64,000 nucleotides of DNA from 2-02-FULL-55-14 sp964473365 (GCA_964473365.1 CAYYOV010000013.1:21309-85308); one strand, 5' to 3'. Positions 32,583 through 42,785 are shown, counted from the first letter of the stretch. The notes: generated by a model not told the origin, from the letters alone. Numbers and translations: made by a program.

Positions 32583-34406
32583 ATGGGAAAGACCGCGACG
32601 GCGAAGGAGCGTGCAACCTCGCAGCTCCCCCACGGCCTGACGAAGGAACAGGTCCTGGCGGCCTACCGAACGATGCTCACGGCACGGCGCATCGACGAAA
32701 AGCATCTCATTCTTCTCAAGCAGGGGAAGTCGTTCTTCCACATCGGCGGGTCCGGCCACGAGGCTGCTCAAGTGGGCGCTGCACTCGCTTTGCGTCCGGG
32801 TCACGACTGGCCCAATTGCTACTACCGCGACGTAGCCTTTGCGTTGCAGAATGGGATGACAGCTGAGGAGGTCTTCCTCGCGGCTCTGCATCGGGCGGAG
32901 GATCCCAGCAGCGGCGCGCGTCAAATGCCATCACACTGGGGCAAGAAGAGCGCCCGCATGGTGACGCAATCGAGCCCAACGGGCACNNNNNNNNNNNNNN
33001 NNNNNNNNNNNNNNNNNNNNNNNNNNNNNNNNNNNNNNNNNNNNNNNNNNNNNNNNNNNNNNNNNNNNNNNNNNNNNNNNNNNNNNGGGAAGGGGCCGAC
33101 GCTGCTCGTCGCACACACCGTTCGATTGTTGCCGCACTCGTCGTCCGACGACCACGCCAAGTATCGCACCAAGGAAGAGATCGAGCGGGACAAGAAACTC
33201 GACCCGATCCCGAAACTGACGACGTGGCTGATCGAACAGGGGATCCTGACCGACGCGACCGCCACCGAGATGGTCGAATCAGTCAAAGCAGAGGTTGATC
33301 GAGCCGCCGACTGGGCCGAAAGCCGTCCGGTACCGGATCCGTCCACGGTCATGGACCATCTCTACGGCGAGGCGCATGCGACGAGGCCGGAGGGTTTTGT
33401 CGAGCCAGAGCACGCGGGTGCCAAGGTCGTGTTGGTTGATGCGATCAATCACGCATTGTCCGAGGAGATGGAGCGCAACGCGAAAGTTGTCGTATTTGGC
33501 GAGGACGTTGCCGGTGGCAAGGGTGGTGTGTTCACAGCGACGAGGGGCCTGACCGCGACGTTCGGTCCGGAACGGTGTTTCAACTCGCCGTTGGCCGAGG
33601 CCAGCATCATGGGCGTTGCCATCGGAATGTCACTGCGTGGATGGAAGCCGGTCCCTGAGATCCAGTTTGGCGACTATATCTGGCCGGCGTTCATTCAGAT
33701 CCGTGACGAGCTGGCCATGCTCCGCTATCGGTCGAACGGCGCCTGGCCGTGTCCGGTCGTCATCCGCGTACCTGTCGGCGGCTACATCCACGGCGGTCAT
33801 TACCACAGTCAATCGATCGAGGCGTTCTTCGCCCACATTCCCGGCCTGCGACTGGCGTTCCCGTCGAACGCTGCGGACGCCAAAGGTTTGCTCAAGGCGG
33901 CGATCCGTGGCGACGATCCGGTGCTGTTCATGGAGCACAAGGGTCTGTATCGCCAGGGCTACGCATCGTCGCCGGAGCCGTCAGCGGATTACGTGCTGCC
34001 GTTCGGCGTGGCCGCGACACGCCGGGTCGGAACGGACCTGACCGTTGTGACGTGGGGATTCATGGTACAGCAATCCCTCGAAGCGGCACGGATGGCGGAG
34101 GCGAAGGGCATCAGCGTTGAGGTCATCGACCTGCGGACGCTTAATCCCCTCGACGAAGCCACCATCTTCGCGTCGGTGCGCAAGACGAACAAGGTGATCG
34201 TGGCCCACGAGGATACGCTGACAGGTGGATTCGGGGCGGAGATCGTTGCGCGGATCACGGACCAATGCTTTGAGCACCTCGACGCGCCGGTGGCGCGCGT
34301 CGCGGCGAAGGACATTCCGGTGCCCTATGCTCCGACGCTCGAAGACGCGATGTTGCCGTCGAAGGGTGATGTACTCGCGGCGATCGAGCGCCTTGCTGCC
34401 TATTGA
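32583..34406 (+). CDS. Fused E1 alpha-beta subunit of a 2-oxoacid dehydrogenase complex, interrupted by a gap
   Basis: One chain holds both E1 subunits. Residues 1 to about 135 are the start of E1-alpha (YRTMLTARRIDEKHLILLKQGK, then HIGGSGHEAAQVGAAL). After the 100-N run the alpha end (HSSSDDHAKYRTKEEI) leads without a stop into E1-beta from about 280 (VDAINHALSEEMERNAKVVVFGEDVAGGKGG), ending LPSKGDVLAAIERLAAY. Thiamine diphosphate-dependent decarboxylation of pyruvate or a branched-chain 2-oxoacid is expected; the sequence is nearer the BCKDH type. The cofactor motif G-D-G...N falls in the missing part. Such fusions are known in Bacteroidota. Confidence 0.9.
   Translation: MGKTATAKERATSQLPHGLTKEQVLAAYRTMLTARRIDEKHLILLKQGKSFFHIGGSGHEAAQVGAALALRPGHDWPNCYYRDVAFALQNGMTAEEVFLAALHRAEDPSSGARQMPSHWGKKSARMVTQSSPTGXXXXXXXXXXXXXXXXXXXXXXXXXXXXXXXXXXGKGPTLLVAHTVRLLPHSSSDDHAKYRTKEEIERDKKLDPIPKLTTWLIEQGILTDATATEMVESVKAEVDRAADWAESRPVPDPSTVMDHLYGEAHATRPEGFVEPEHAGAKVVLVDAINHALSEEMERNAKVVVFGEDVAGGKGGVFTATRGLTATFGPERCFNSPLAEASIMGVAIGMSLRGWKPVPEIQFGDYIWPAFIQIRDELAMLRYRSNGAWPCPVVIRVPVGGYIHGGHYHSQSIEAFFAHIPGLRLAFPSNAADAKGLLKAAIRGDDPVLFMEHKGLYRQGYASSPEPSADYVLPFGVAATRRVGTDLTVVTWGFMVQQSLEAARMAEAKGISVEVIDLRTLNPLDEATIFASVRKTNKVIVAHEDTLTGGFGAEIVARITDQCFEHLDAPVARVAAKDIPVPYAPTLEDAMLPSKGDVLAAIERLAAY
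32987..33086. other. Scaffold gap (100 N) inside the E1 gene, real missing sequence
   Basis: No flanking duplicate. The missing segment spans the thiamine diphosphate-binding region of E1-alpha, so several hundred bases are likely absent. Confidence 0.75.
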
Positions 34407-34525
34407 GATGACACGAGCACACGCCGCTGCTCCGAACGCTGCGGACGTTGGTCGAGTGAACGTCGTTCAGTGTTGTGCGCCATTGCGCCGAATTGTGACT
34501 CACTTTTCAACAGGGACGGACCTGC

Positions 34526-35985
34526 ATGCTGGTTGACGTCGTCATGCCCAAGATGGGCGAGAGCATCCAGGAAGGGAAGATCCTTCGCTGGGCGAAGAAG
34601 GTCGGCGAGAAGATCGCGAAGGACGAGACGATCCTCGAGATCAGCACCGACAAGGTGGACTCGGAGATCCCGTCGCCTGTTGGAGGCGTTCTCGCTGCGA
34701 TCGTGGTCCAGGAACAGGAGACCGTCCCGGTCGGAACAGTGATCGCCAAGGTCGAGACCGATGCGTCGGCAAAACTCGACGCCGCCGCGTCTGCGCCGGC
34801 GCCGACGAAGGCTGCCCCGGTCCCGGACGCGGGGCCGACCGCGGTTGCCTCTGCAATGACGACCAGCCACGTGCCCACCAGGGACGGAGACGACCGTTTC
34901 TATTCACCTCTCGTCCGGTCGATCGCGAAGCAGGAGGGACTGAGCGCACAGGACCTGGCCCGGATCAGCGGTTCTGGCGCCGGCGGACGGGTGACGAAAC
35001 ACGATGTGCTGGGGTATCTGAAGAACCGGCCAGCCGCGGCCGGCGGACATGGCATGCCCCGGTTCGACGCCACGATCCAGAAGATGGACCTCGCTGAGCT
35101 GCAGAAGAAGTATCCCGCCCCGCGCCACGAGATCCTGCAGATGGACAATGTGCAGCAGAAGATGGCGGAGCACATGCTGCGCAGCATCGCGACCTCTCCA
35201 CACGTGCAGGCGATCGACGAGGTCGATGTGACGGGGCTGGTGAATTATCGAGCGAAAGAGGGCGCGGCGTTCGAGCGGCGCGAAGGATTCAAGCTCACCT
35301 ACACCCCCTTCTTCTTCAAGGCTGTCGCCGATGCGCTCAAGGAATTCCCGATCGTCAATAGCTCTGTCGAAGGCGACAAGATCATCCTGAAGAAGTTCAT
35401 CAACATCGGCATGGCGGTGGCGGCCCCTTCAGGGCTGATCGTGCCGGTGCTCAAGAATTGCGAAGAAAAGAGCTTCCTCGGCATCGCGCGGGCGATCAAC
35501 GATATTGCCGTCAGGACCCGCGGCAAGAAGTTGCAGCCGGACGAGATCACCGGCGGGACGTTCACGATCACCAACTACGGCATCTTCGGGAACATCATCG
35601 GGATCCCGATCATCAACCAGCCGCAGGTGGCGATCCTGGGGACGGGAGCGATCAAGAAGCGTCCTGTCGTCATCACGGACGCCGATGGGACCGACCTGAT
35701 CGGTATCCGGTCGATGATGTACCTGACATTGTCCTTCGATCACCGCATCATCGACGGCGCCATTGGCGGCCAGTTCCTGGCGAAGGTGAAGCAGGGGATC
35801 GAGNNNNNNNNNNNNNNNNNNNNNNNNNNNNNNNNNNNNNNNNNNNNNNNNNNNNNNNNNNNNNNNNNNNNNNNNNNNNNNNNNNNNNNNNNNNNNNNNN
35901 NNNCATCGACGGCGCCATTGGCGGCCAGTTCCTGGCGAAGGTGAAGCAGGGGATCGAGAGCTTCGATTTTGGAAAGATCGCCTAG
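34526..35985 (+). CDS. Dihydrolipoamide acyltransferase (E2) of the 2-oxoacid dehydrogenase complex
   Basis: 434 residues once the spurious gap is removed (34526-35803 joined to 35959-35985; the frame is then continuous and ends SFDFGKIA). A lipoyl domain (1-76) carries the modified Lys43 in STDKVDSEI. An Ala/Pro linker leads to the E3-binding domain (about 128-165, SPLVRSIAKQEGLSAQDLA). The catalytic domain ends with DHRIIDGAIGG, the active-site His and Asp. It passes the acyl group from E1 to CoA. Read straight through the N run the frame is wrong, so automatic callers will mis-end this gene. Confidence 0.92.
35804..35903. other. Scaffold gap (100 N), spurious
   Basis: The 55 bases before it (35749-35803) equal the 55 after it (35904-35958). 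Removing 155 bases restores the E2 reading frame exactly. Confidence 0.93.
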
Positions 35986-35990
35986 GTCAC

Positions 35991-36959
35991 ATGGGGCCCG
36001 GTGCGCGCACGGGCCTGGACCCACTTGAGTCGAAGGTATCGAGAGAGGATCTGCACCGCGTGGAGATCATTATCGGTGAGGTTGCAGCAAAGGAAGCCAC
36101 TCCTTCCGCCCCGCGGCGGCCGGAATGGCTGAAGGCCCGGATCCCGGGAGGGGAGACGTATGCCCGGTTGCACGGCATCATGCGCACGCACAACCTTCAT
36201 ACGGTGTGCGAAGAGGCCCGCTGTCCGAACATGGGTGAATGCTGGAACCACGGGACGGCGACGTTCATGATCCTGGGGGATACCTGCACCCGTTCGTGCG
36301 GGTTCTGTGCGGTCAAGACGGGCCGGCCGGAATATGGGCTTGATTGGGATGAACCCCGTCGCGTGGTAGAGGCGGTTGAGCGGATGTCGATCCGTCACGC
36401 CGTCATTACGTCGGTCAATCGAGATGAGCGGAAGGATGGCGGTGCGCCGATCTTTGCTGAAACGATCCGACTCATTCGTGAGCGCGTTCCCGGATGCACG
36501 ATCGAAGTCCTCATCCCGGACTTCAAGGGGCATGAAGAGGCGCTCACGATCGTGCTCGACGCCGCTCCGGACATCCTTAACCACAATCTCGAAACGGTCC
36601 CCCGGCTGTATCGCACCGTCCGGCCGCAGGCCAACTACCGCCAGTCGCTCGAAGTGCTCGAGCGGTCGAAACGACGCGGCGCTCGAACGAAGACCGGCCT
36701 GATGCTCGGGATCGGTGAACGGATGGAAGAGGTTGTCGAGGTCCTGCGGGACTGTCGCTCGGTGGACGTCGACATACTCACGCTCGGACAGTATCTGCAA
36801 CCGACAAAGGAACATCTGCCGATCGATCGGTATGTGCATCCTGACGAGTTCGCAGAACTGAAGCGTGTCGGGCTTGAGTTGGGATTCAAACATGTGGAAT
36901 CGGGGCCGTTGGTGCGCAGCTCCTATCACGCGGAGAAAGCGGTCGAAGCACGAGATTGA
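35991..36959 (+). CDS. lipA: Lipoyl synthase
   Basis: 322 residues from the ATG at 35991. A GTG at 36060 with GAGAGGA upstream would give 299 residues, nearer the usual size, and avoids the hairpin at 35995, so it may be the true start. Both iron-sulfur sites are seen: the auxiliary CEEARCPNMGEC and the radical-SAM CTRSCGFC. The C-terminal RSSYHAEK supplies the Ser ligand of the auxiliary cluster. It inserts two sulfur atoms into octanoylated E2 and GcvH. It lies directly after E2, completing a lipB-E1-E2-lipA set. Confidence 0.94.
   Translation: MGPGARTGLDPLESKVSREDLHRVEIIIGEVAAKEATPSAPRRPEWLKARIPGGETYARLHGIMRTHNLHTVCEEARCPNMGECWNHGTATFMILGDTCTRSCGFCAVKTGRPEYGLDWDEPRRVVEAVERMSIRHAVITSVNRDERKDGGAPIFAETIRLIRERVPGCTIEVLIPDFKGHEEALTIVLDAAPDILNHNLETVPRLYRTVRPQANYRQSLEVLERSKRRGARTKTGLMLGIGERMEEVVEVLRDCRSVDVDILTLGQYLQPTKEHLPIDRYVHPDEFAELKRVGLELGFKHVESGPLVRSSYHAEKAVEARD
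35995..36015 (+). promoter_or_regulatory. Strong short hairpin between E2 and lipA
   Basis: GGCCC/GGGCC and GTGC/GCAC pair around a 2-base turn with one bulged G, starting 10 bases after the E2 stop and covering the first codons of the longest lipA frame. No T-tract follows. Confidence 0.4.
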
Positions 36960-36967
36960 GGCGTGGA

Positions 36968-36995
36968 GCCAGAGACCAGAAGTGGGAGTGCAGAA
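36968..36995. repeat. Heptad-periodic tract (consensus nnCAGAR)
   Basis: Four 7-base units of the form nnCAGAR, one diverged, directly after lipA and antisense-like to other purine tracts in the window. Confidence 0.45.
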
Positions 36996-37031
36996 GGCCC
37001 GCGCCACGGTTCTCATCAGTCTTCGCTCCGC

Positions 37032-37073
37032 TATTGACCATTCACCATTTACTATTCACGTTCCAAGTTCTTC
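37032..37073. repeat. Heptad-periodic tract (consensus YATTYAC)
   Basis: Four clear units of YATTYAC followed by two diverged units (GTTCNNN), ending 9 bases before the psd start. The 123-base space between lipA and psd is largely made of the two heptad tracts. Confidence 0.6.
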
Positions 37074-37082
37074 GCCTGTCCC

Positions 37083-37733
37083 ATGATCACTCGATACGGA
37101 TACGACGTCTACTTCACCGTCCTGGCGCTGTGCGTTATCGTGGGCGTGTTGGCGATCCTGTTTGTGGAGCCGAAATGGCTCCGGTACGGCCTTCTGGTCC
37201 TCTCGGCCGCTATGGCGTTGTTTGCGACAAACTTCTTCCGGGACCCGGACCGCACCACGCCGAATGATGAGAAGAGCATCATCGCGCCGGCGGATGGAAA
37301 GGTGCTCCATGTGCGAGAAGTGGACCAGCCTGAGTATATCGGTGGAAAGGCAACCGTCGTTGCCATTTTCATGTCGCCGCTGAATGTACACGTGAATCGT
37401 AATCCCATCTCGGGGACCGTTCGACACCTTCGCTACGTCAAAGGGGAGTATTTCGCGGCGTTCGAGGACAAGGCCTCGGAGGCGAATGAGCAGATGGTCA
37501 TCGGAATGGAGAATCAGTACGGAAAGGTCCTGTTCAAGCAGATCGCAGGGTTCGTTGCACGGCGGATCGTGTGCACGTTGACGGACGGACAGGCCGTAAA
37601 GGCCGGTGAGCGGTTCGGTATGATCAAGTTTGGATCGAGGGTCGACGTCTATTTCGACCCGGGGGCAACCGTTCGGGTGAATCCGGGCGAGATGACCGTT
37701 GCGGGTGAGACTGTGCTCGCGACGTATCGATAA
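37083..37733 (+). CDS. psd: Phosphatidylserine decarboxylase proenzyme
   Basis: 216 residues, the short PSD-A type. Two membrane helices lie at the start (about 9-29 and 34-50). The self-cleavage site is KFGSR, between Gly184 and Ser185, giving a pyruvoyl alpha chain. APADGKV and MSPLNVHVNRNP are conserved motifs. It makes phosphatidylethanolamine at the inner membrane from the product of PssA, whose gene follows 18 bases later. Confidence 0.93.
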   Translation: MITRYGYDVYFTVLALCVIVGVLAILFVEPKWLRYGLLVLSAAMALFATNFFRDPDRTTPNDEKSIIAPADGKVLHVREVDQPEYIGGKATVVAIFMSPLNVHVNRNPISGTVRHLRYVKGEYFAAFEDKASEANEQMVIGMENQYGKVLFKQIAGFVARRIVCTLTDGQAVKAGERFGMIKFGSRVDVYFDPGATVRVNPGEMTVAGETVLATYR

Positions 37734-37751
37734 CCACTCCAGGATACCTCC

Positions 37752-38507
37752 ATGAAGATCACGAGGGCCGTCGTACCGAGTCTGTTCACGACGCTCAATG
37801 TCTTCTGCGGATTCCTCTCGATCGTGCATGCCAGTCAGGGCCGCATCGAACTGGCGGCGTGGTTCATCATCCTCGCGGGCGTCTTCGATACGCTCGACGG
37901 GGTCATGGCCCGCATCACACGTTCGTCCAGCCAATTCGGCGTCGAGCTCGATTCGCTTTCGGACGTCGTATCGTTCGGGGCTGCACCGGCATTCCTCGTC
38001 TGGAAGGTCTCGCTCAACGAATTCGGTCAATGGGGGCTCATCATCGCCGCCTTTCCCCTTGTGTTCGGAGCCATCCGTCTTGCCCGGTTCAACGTGCAAC
38101 TCGTCGGGTTTGACAAATCGCATTTCACTGGCATGCCGATCCCGATGCAGGCCATCACGATCTGTGCCTTCCTCCTCCAGTACGCGGGCGAGAACGGCGC
38201 ATTGACCGGCTGGCCGAAGGACGCCCTCGCCCCGATGACGATCGCCCTGGGCCTTTTGATGGTGAGCCGCGTGAAGTACGACGCGATGCCGAAGCTCTCG
38301 CGGAAGGAGTTGGCCGCGCATCCGTGGAAGGTCGTGAGCTTCATTGTCGCGGGCCTGATCGTCATCTTTTCGAAAGGCGAGTATCTTTTCGCCGTCCTGT
38401 CGGCCTTCATCCTGTTCGGCATTATCCGGGCGGGGCTGACAAAACTCCGCGGCTCACGGGATCCCGAGGCCGACGACGAACCGGAACCGTCAAGTGTGGA
38501 TGTCTGA
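37752..38507 (+). CDS. pssA: CDP-diacylglycerol--serine O-phosphatidyltransferase
   Basis: 251 residues with about seven hydrophobic segments. The CDP-alcohol phosphatidyltransferase signature is complete: D-G-x2-A-R-x8-G-x3-D-x3-D, seen as DGVMAR, then G and the two Asp of ELDSLSD (about 50-75). The C-terminus is charged (SRDPEADDEPEPSS). It makes phosphatidylserine, the substrate of Psd, so the pair supplies phosphatidylethanolamine. Confidence 0.93.
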   Translation: MKITRAVVPSLFTTLNVFCGFLSIVHASQGRIELAAWFIILAGVFDTLDGVMARITRSSSQFGVELDSLSDVVSFGAAPAFLVWKVSLNEFGQWGLIIAAFPLVFGAIRLARFNVQLVGFDKSHFTGMPIPMQAITICAFLLQYAGENGALTGWPKDALAPMTIALGLLMVSRVKYDAMPKLSRKELAAHPWKVVSFIVAGLIVIFSKGEYLFAVLSAFILFGIIRAGLTKLRGSRDPEADDEPEPSSVDV

Positions 38508-38535
38508 ACATCGACCGTCGAACGAAAGGTCTGCC

Positions 38536-38787
38536 GTGTATCATGCAAAAGTCGTCGTAACGCTCCGCCGCTCGATCCTCGACCCGCAAGGGAAAGCCGT
38601 CGAGCACGGCATCCATACGCTGGGCCACAAGGCCGTGGAGAATGTGCGGATCGGCAAGATGGTTGAAATGAACATCGACGTTGCGTCAAAGGCCGAGGCG
38701 GAACGCATCGCCACCGAAGCGGCAGGCAAGCTGCTGGCGAATCCGGTCATGGAAGACTACCACGTGACGGTGGAGAAGGTCGGATGA
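38536..38787 (+). CDS. purS: Phosphoribosylformylglycinamidine synthase subunit PurS
   Basis: 83 residues from the GTG at 38536, which has GAAAGG 6 bases upstream; the frame is open to 38494 but PurS proteins are 80-85 residues. Hallmarks are VVVTLRRSILDPQGKAVEHGIHTLG and VRIGKMVEMNID. It bridges PurL and PurQ in the FGAM synthase complex of purine synthesis. It overlaps purQ by 4 bases. purL is not in the window. Confidence 0.92.
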   Translation: MYHAKVVVTLRRSILDPQGKAVEHGIHTLGHKAVENVRIGKMVEMNIDVASKAEAERIATEAAGKLLANPVMEDYHVTVEKVG

Positions 38788-39524
38788 AGCGAGTCCGATT
38801 CGGCGTGATCGTTTTTCCCGGGTCGAATTGCGACCACGATGCGCATCACGTGGCCAGCGCGATCCTTGGCCAGGAGGCTCGCTTCATTTGGCACAAGGAG
38901 GGTTCGATCGGCGACCTGGATGTCGTGATCGTTCCCGGCGGTTTCTCGTATGGTGACTATCTCCGTTGTGGTGCGATCGCGAGGTTCTCGCCCGTCATGC
39001 AGGATGTGGTGCGTTTCGCGCAACGAGGTGGCCTGGTCGTCGGCATCTGCAACGGCTTCCAGATCCTGACCGAAGCCGGACTGCTGCCGGGAGTGCTACT
39101 GCGTAATGCATCGCTTCGGTTCGTCTGCAAAGACGTCCATCTGCGCGTGGAGCGGACCGATCTTGCGTGGACGAACCATTGCAAGCCCGGAGAGGCGCTG
39201 CGCGTTCCGATCGCGCATGGCGAAGGGAACTACTTTGCGGAAGCGGAGACGATCAAACGGATCGAAGGGAACGGGCAGGTCGTTTTCCGGTATTCCGAAC
39301 CGGATGGCCGGCTCACGGACGCGGCAAACCCGAACGGCTCAGTGAACAACATCGCGGGCATCGTCAACGAACAAGGGAATGTGCTCGGCCTCATGCCGCA
39401 TCCAGAGCGGGCCTCCGACCCGGCGCTCGGGAACATCGACGGCCGGATGATCTTTGATGGACTTGTTGCAGCTGTACTCTCGTCACATGCCGGCGTCGCA
39501 GTCACACCGGCGGAAAGGAACTGA
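38784..39524 (+). CDS. purQ: Phosphoribosylformylglycinamidine synthase subunit PurQ (glutaminase)
   Basis: 246 residues, the usual size. The class I glutamine amidotransferase triad is present: Cys89 in GICNGFQ and the His/Glu of LMPHPER near the end. The start FGVIVFPGSNCDHDA is typical. It releases ammonia from glutamine for PurL. It overlaps purS by 4 bases and ends 2 bases before tatA. Confidence 0.95.
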   Translation: MKRVRFGVIVFPGSNCDHDAHHVASAILGQEARFIWHKEGSIGDLDVVIVPGGFSYGDYLRCGAIARFSPVMQDVVRFAQRGGLVVGICNGFQILTEAGLLPGVLLRNASLRFVCKDVHLRVERTDLAWTNHCKPGEALRVPIAHGEGNYFAEAETIKRIEGNGQVVFRYSEPDGRLTDAANPNGSVNNIAGIVNEQGNVLGLMPHPERASDPALGNIDGRMIFDGLVAAVLSSHAGVAVTPAERN

Positions 39525-39526
39525 AC

Positions 39527-39733
39527 ATGTTCGGCAATCTCGGCGGCAGCGAACTCTTTCTCATTCTTCTGATCGTCCTCGTGTTCTTCGGCGCCAAGAA
39601 GCTTCCAGAATTGGCAAAAGGGCTTGGACAGGGCATCCGTGAGTTTCGCAAGGCGGCAAAGGACGTTCAGGATGAGGTAGAGAAGGAGGCGAAGAAGCTG
39701 GACGATTCCACGAAGCCAAACGATCCGAAGTGA
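39527..39733 (+). CDS. tatA: Sec-independent protein translocase subunit TatA/E
   Basis: 68 residues. One N-terminal membrane helix (about 8-22) is followed by the FGxxKLPE hinge (FFGAKKLPELAKGLGQGI), an amphipathic helix and an acidic-basic tail. TatA oligomers form the variable-size channel of the twin-arginine pathway. tatC is not in the window. Both neighbours are unrelated in function: purQ ends 2 bases before, and gatA overlaps its stop by 4 bases. Confidence 0.93.
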   Translation: MFGNLGGSELFLILLIVLVFFGAKKLPELAKGLGQGIREFRKAAKDVQDEVEKEAKKLDDSTKPNDPK

Positions 39734-41175
39734 GCTTCTCCGTCCAACATCGGTCGTTCGACCAGATCCGTCGGGATCTGGCCGCAGGCACCGCGACGGT
39801 CGAGGAGATCACGGCCGCGTACCTCGCCGCGGCAGAGACACGGTCGTCGCTCAACGCCTTCATCAGTCTTTTTGGACACGAAGCGTTGGCGGAGGCCAGG
39901 GAGGTTGACCAAAAGCGGAAGGCCGGAACGGCCGGACCGCTGGCAGGCATGGTCGTGTCGATCAAGGACGCCATCAGCGTCGCCGGACATCGGCTGACCG
40001 CCGGGTCCCGTATTCTCGAGAATTTCGTTTCACCATACGACGCGACCGTCGTTGCCCGTCTCAAAGCGGCGGATGCGATCATCATCGGCAAGACAAACCT
40101 GGACGAGTTCGCCATGGGCTCGTCGACCGAGCATTCGGCGTACGGACGCGTCGAACATCCCCTCGATGGCGCACTGGTTCCGGGAGGGTCCTCCGGCGGC
40201 TCGGCCGTAGCAGTTGCGGCCGGACTTTCGACGACCTCGCTCGGGTCAGACACGGGCGGTTCGATCCGCCAGCCAGCGGCATTCACCGGCGTGGTGGGCC
40301 TCAAGCCGACCTACGGCCGAGTCTCACGCTATGGATTGGTGGCATTCGCGTCGTCGTTCGATACGATCGGGCCGTTCGCGCTCACTGTTGCAGACGCCGC
40401 GCGTGTCCTGCAAACGATCGCCGGCCCCGATGCGTGCGATTCCACGTCGTCCTCCACAGCCGTTCCCGATCTCCTGTCAGCTCTCGGGCAGCCGGTGAAG
40501 GGATTGCGGGTCGGCCTTCCCAAGGAATACTACGCGGAAGGTCTCCAGCCTGCGGTCCGGGCAGCTGTTGAGCGCCAGATCGAACGTCTCCGTGAAGCCG
40601 GTGCGGTCATCACCGAAGTCAGCTTGCCGCATTCCGCCTTTACGATCGCCACATACTACATCCTGGCGACGGCGGAAGCCTCGTCGAATCTCGCCCGATA
40701 CGACGGCGCACGGTACGGATTCCGTACGAAAGGCGCCCACGACCTCACGGACATGTATCTCCGTTCGCGGTCAGAGGGATTCGGTGCCGAGGTCAAACGT
40801 CGGATCATGCTCGGCACGTACGTCCTTTCCGCCGGATACTATGATGCCTACTACGGCAAAGGCCAGCGTGTCCGGCGCCTGATCAAGGAAGATTTCGACA
40901 AGGCGTTCGCGCAGGTCGATTGCCTCGTGACGCCCACGACACCGTCGACGGCCTTCCGCGCCGGCGAGAAATCGAACGATCCGCTCCAGATGTACCTTTC
41001 GGATATCTATACGGTCTCGGCGAATCTGGCCGGTATCCCCGGCATCAGCCTCCCATGTGGTGTCGACGAAGCTGGACGTCCGATCGGCGTCCAGGTGCTC
41101 GGACGCCAGTTCGACGAGCCCACCATTCTTCGCGTTGCCGCGTTTCTTGAAGCGGCCGCACCACCACATACCTGA
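39730..41175 (+). CDS. gatA: Aspartyl/glutamyl-tRNA amidotransferase subunit A
   Basis: 481 residues from a GTG overlapping the tatA stop. The amidase Ser-Ser-Lys triad is visible: Lys in VSIKDAI, PGGSSGGSAVAVAAG, and the catalytic Ser in LGSDTGGSIRQP. It generates ammonia from glutamine to convert Glu-tRNA-Gln (and Asp-tRNA-Asn) to the correct amide. gatB and gatC are not in the window. Confidence 0.94.
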   Translation: MSFSVQHRSFDQIRRDLAAGTATVEEITAAYLAAAETRSSLNAFISLFGHEALAEAREVDQKRKAGTAGPLAGMVVSIKDAISVAGHRLTAGSRILENFVSPYDATVVARLKAADAIIIGKTNLDEFAMGSSTEHSAYGRVEHPLDGALVPGGSSGGSAVAVAAGLSTTSLGSDTGGSIRQPAAFTGVVGLKPTYGRVSRYGLVAFASSFDTIGPFALTVADAARVLQTIAGPDACDSTSSSTAVPDLLSALGQPVKGLRVGLPKEYYAEGLQPAVRAAVERQIERLREAGAVITEVSLPHSAFTIATYYILATAEASSNLARYDGARYGFRTKGAHDLTDMYLRSRSEGFGAEVKRRIMLGTYVLSAGYYDAYYGKGQRVRRLIKEDFDKAFAQVDCLVTPTTPSTAFRAGEKSNDPLQMYLSDIYTVSANLAGIPGISLPCGVDEAGRPIGVQVLGRQFDEPTILRVAAFLEAAAPPHT

Positions 41176-41186
41176 CTGAACACACC

Positions 41187-42185
<999 letters not shown>

Positions 42186-42257
42186 TCATCCCGCAGTCAG
42201 CTCGTTCGTCCACAACCATTCAGAGCAACTCAATCATCGTCAATCAACAGTCACCCT

Positions 42258-42677
42258 ATGGCCATTGAACGTTCCCTCGCGATCCTCAAGCCGGATTGCG
42301 TCCGCAAGAACCTCCAGGGCGAGGTCATCGCCCGTATCCAGAAAGCCGGATTCAAGGTGCTCGGCATGAAGCAAATGCGTCTGTCGAAGGAACAGGCCGG
42401 CGCATTCTACGCCGTTCACAAAGGTCGTCCGTTCTACGACGGACTCGTTGAATTCATGACAAGCGGTCCGTGCGTCCCGATCGCCCTCGAGAAGGAGAAT
42501 TCGGTGGCCGATTTCCGAAAGCTCATCGGTGCGACCGACCCGAAAGAGGCTGCGGAGGGGACCATCCGCAAGCTGTTCGCCGACAACAAAGGCGAGAACA
42601 TCGTCCATGGGTCTGATTCTCCGGAGAATGGACGGATCGAGGTCAGCTTCTTCTTCAGCGATTCTGAGCTGGTGTAG
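42258..42677 (+). CDS. ndk: Nucleoside diphosphate kinase
   Basis: 139 residues, the normal length. The active-site His117 lies in NIVHGSDSPE, and the start ERSLAILKPDCVRKNL is typical. It equalises NTP and dNTP pools by phosphate transfer through the His. It is 72 bases after sucD, whose complex also uses NDP/NTP, and is followed by a strong hairpin. Confidence 0.95.
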   Translation: MAIERSLAILKPDCVRKNLQGEVIARIQKAGFKVLGMKQMRLSKEQAGAFYAVHKGRPFYDGLVEFMTSGPCVPIALEKENSVADFRKLIGATDPKEAAEGTIRKLFADNKGENIVHGSDSPENGRIEVSFFFSDSELV

Positions 42678-42687
42678 CTCTCAGCTG

Positions 42688-42719
42688 GGCCCGCCTCGGG
42701 GACATCCTCGGGGTGGGCC
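42688..42719 (+). terminator. 14-bp hairpin after ndk, terminator-like
   Basis: Bases 42688-42701 pair with 42706-42719 over 14 positions (three G-U) around the loop ACAT, 10 bases after the ndk stop. The following bases, TTCGCAT, are a poor T-tract. It resembles the hairpin at 3146-3178. Confidence 0.5.
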
Positions 42720-42785
42720 TTCGCATGTACAAGCCCCAGGTCGTATCTCTTCTCCCAGGCCTTCTACCTTATCCGGTGAGCTCCC

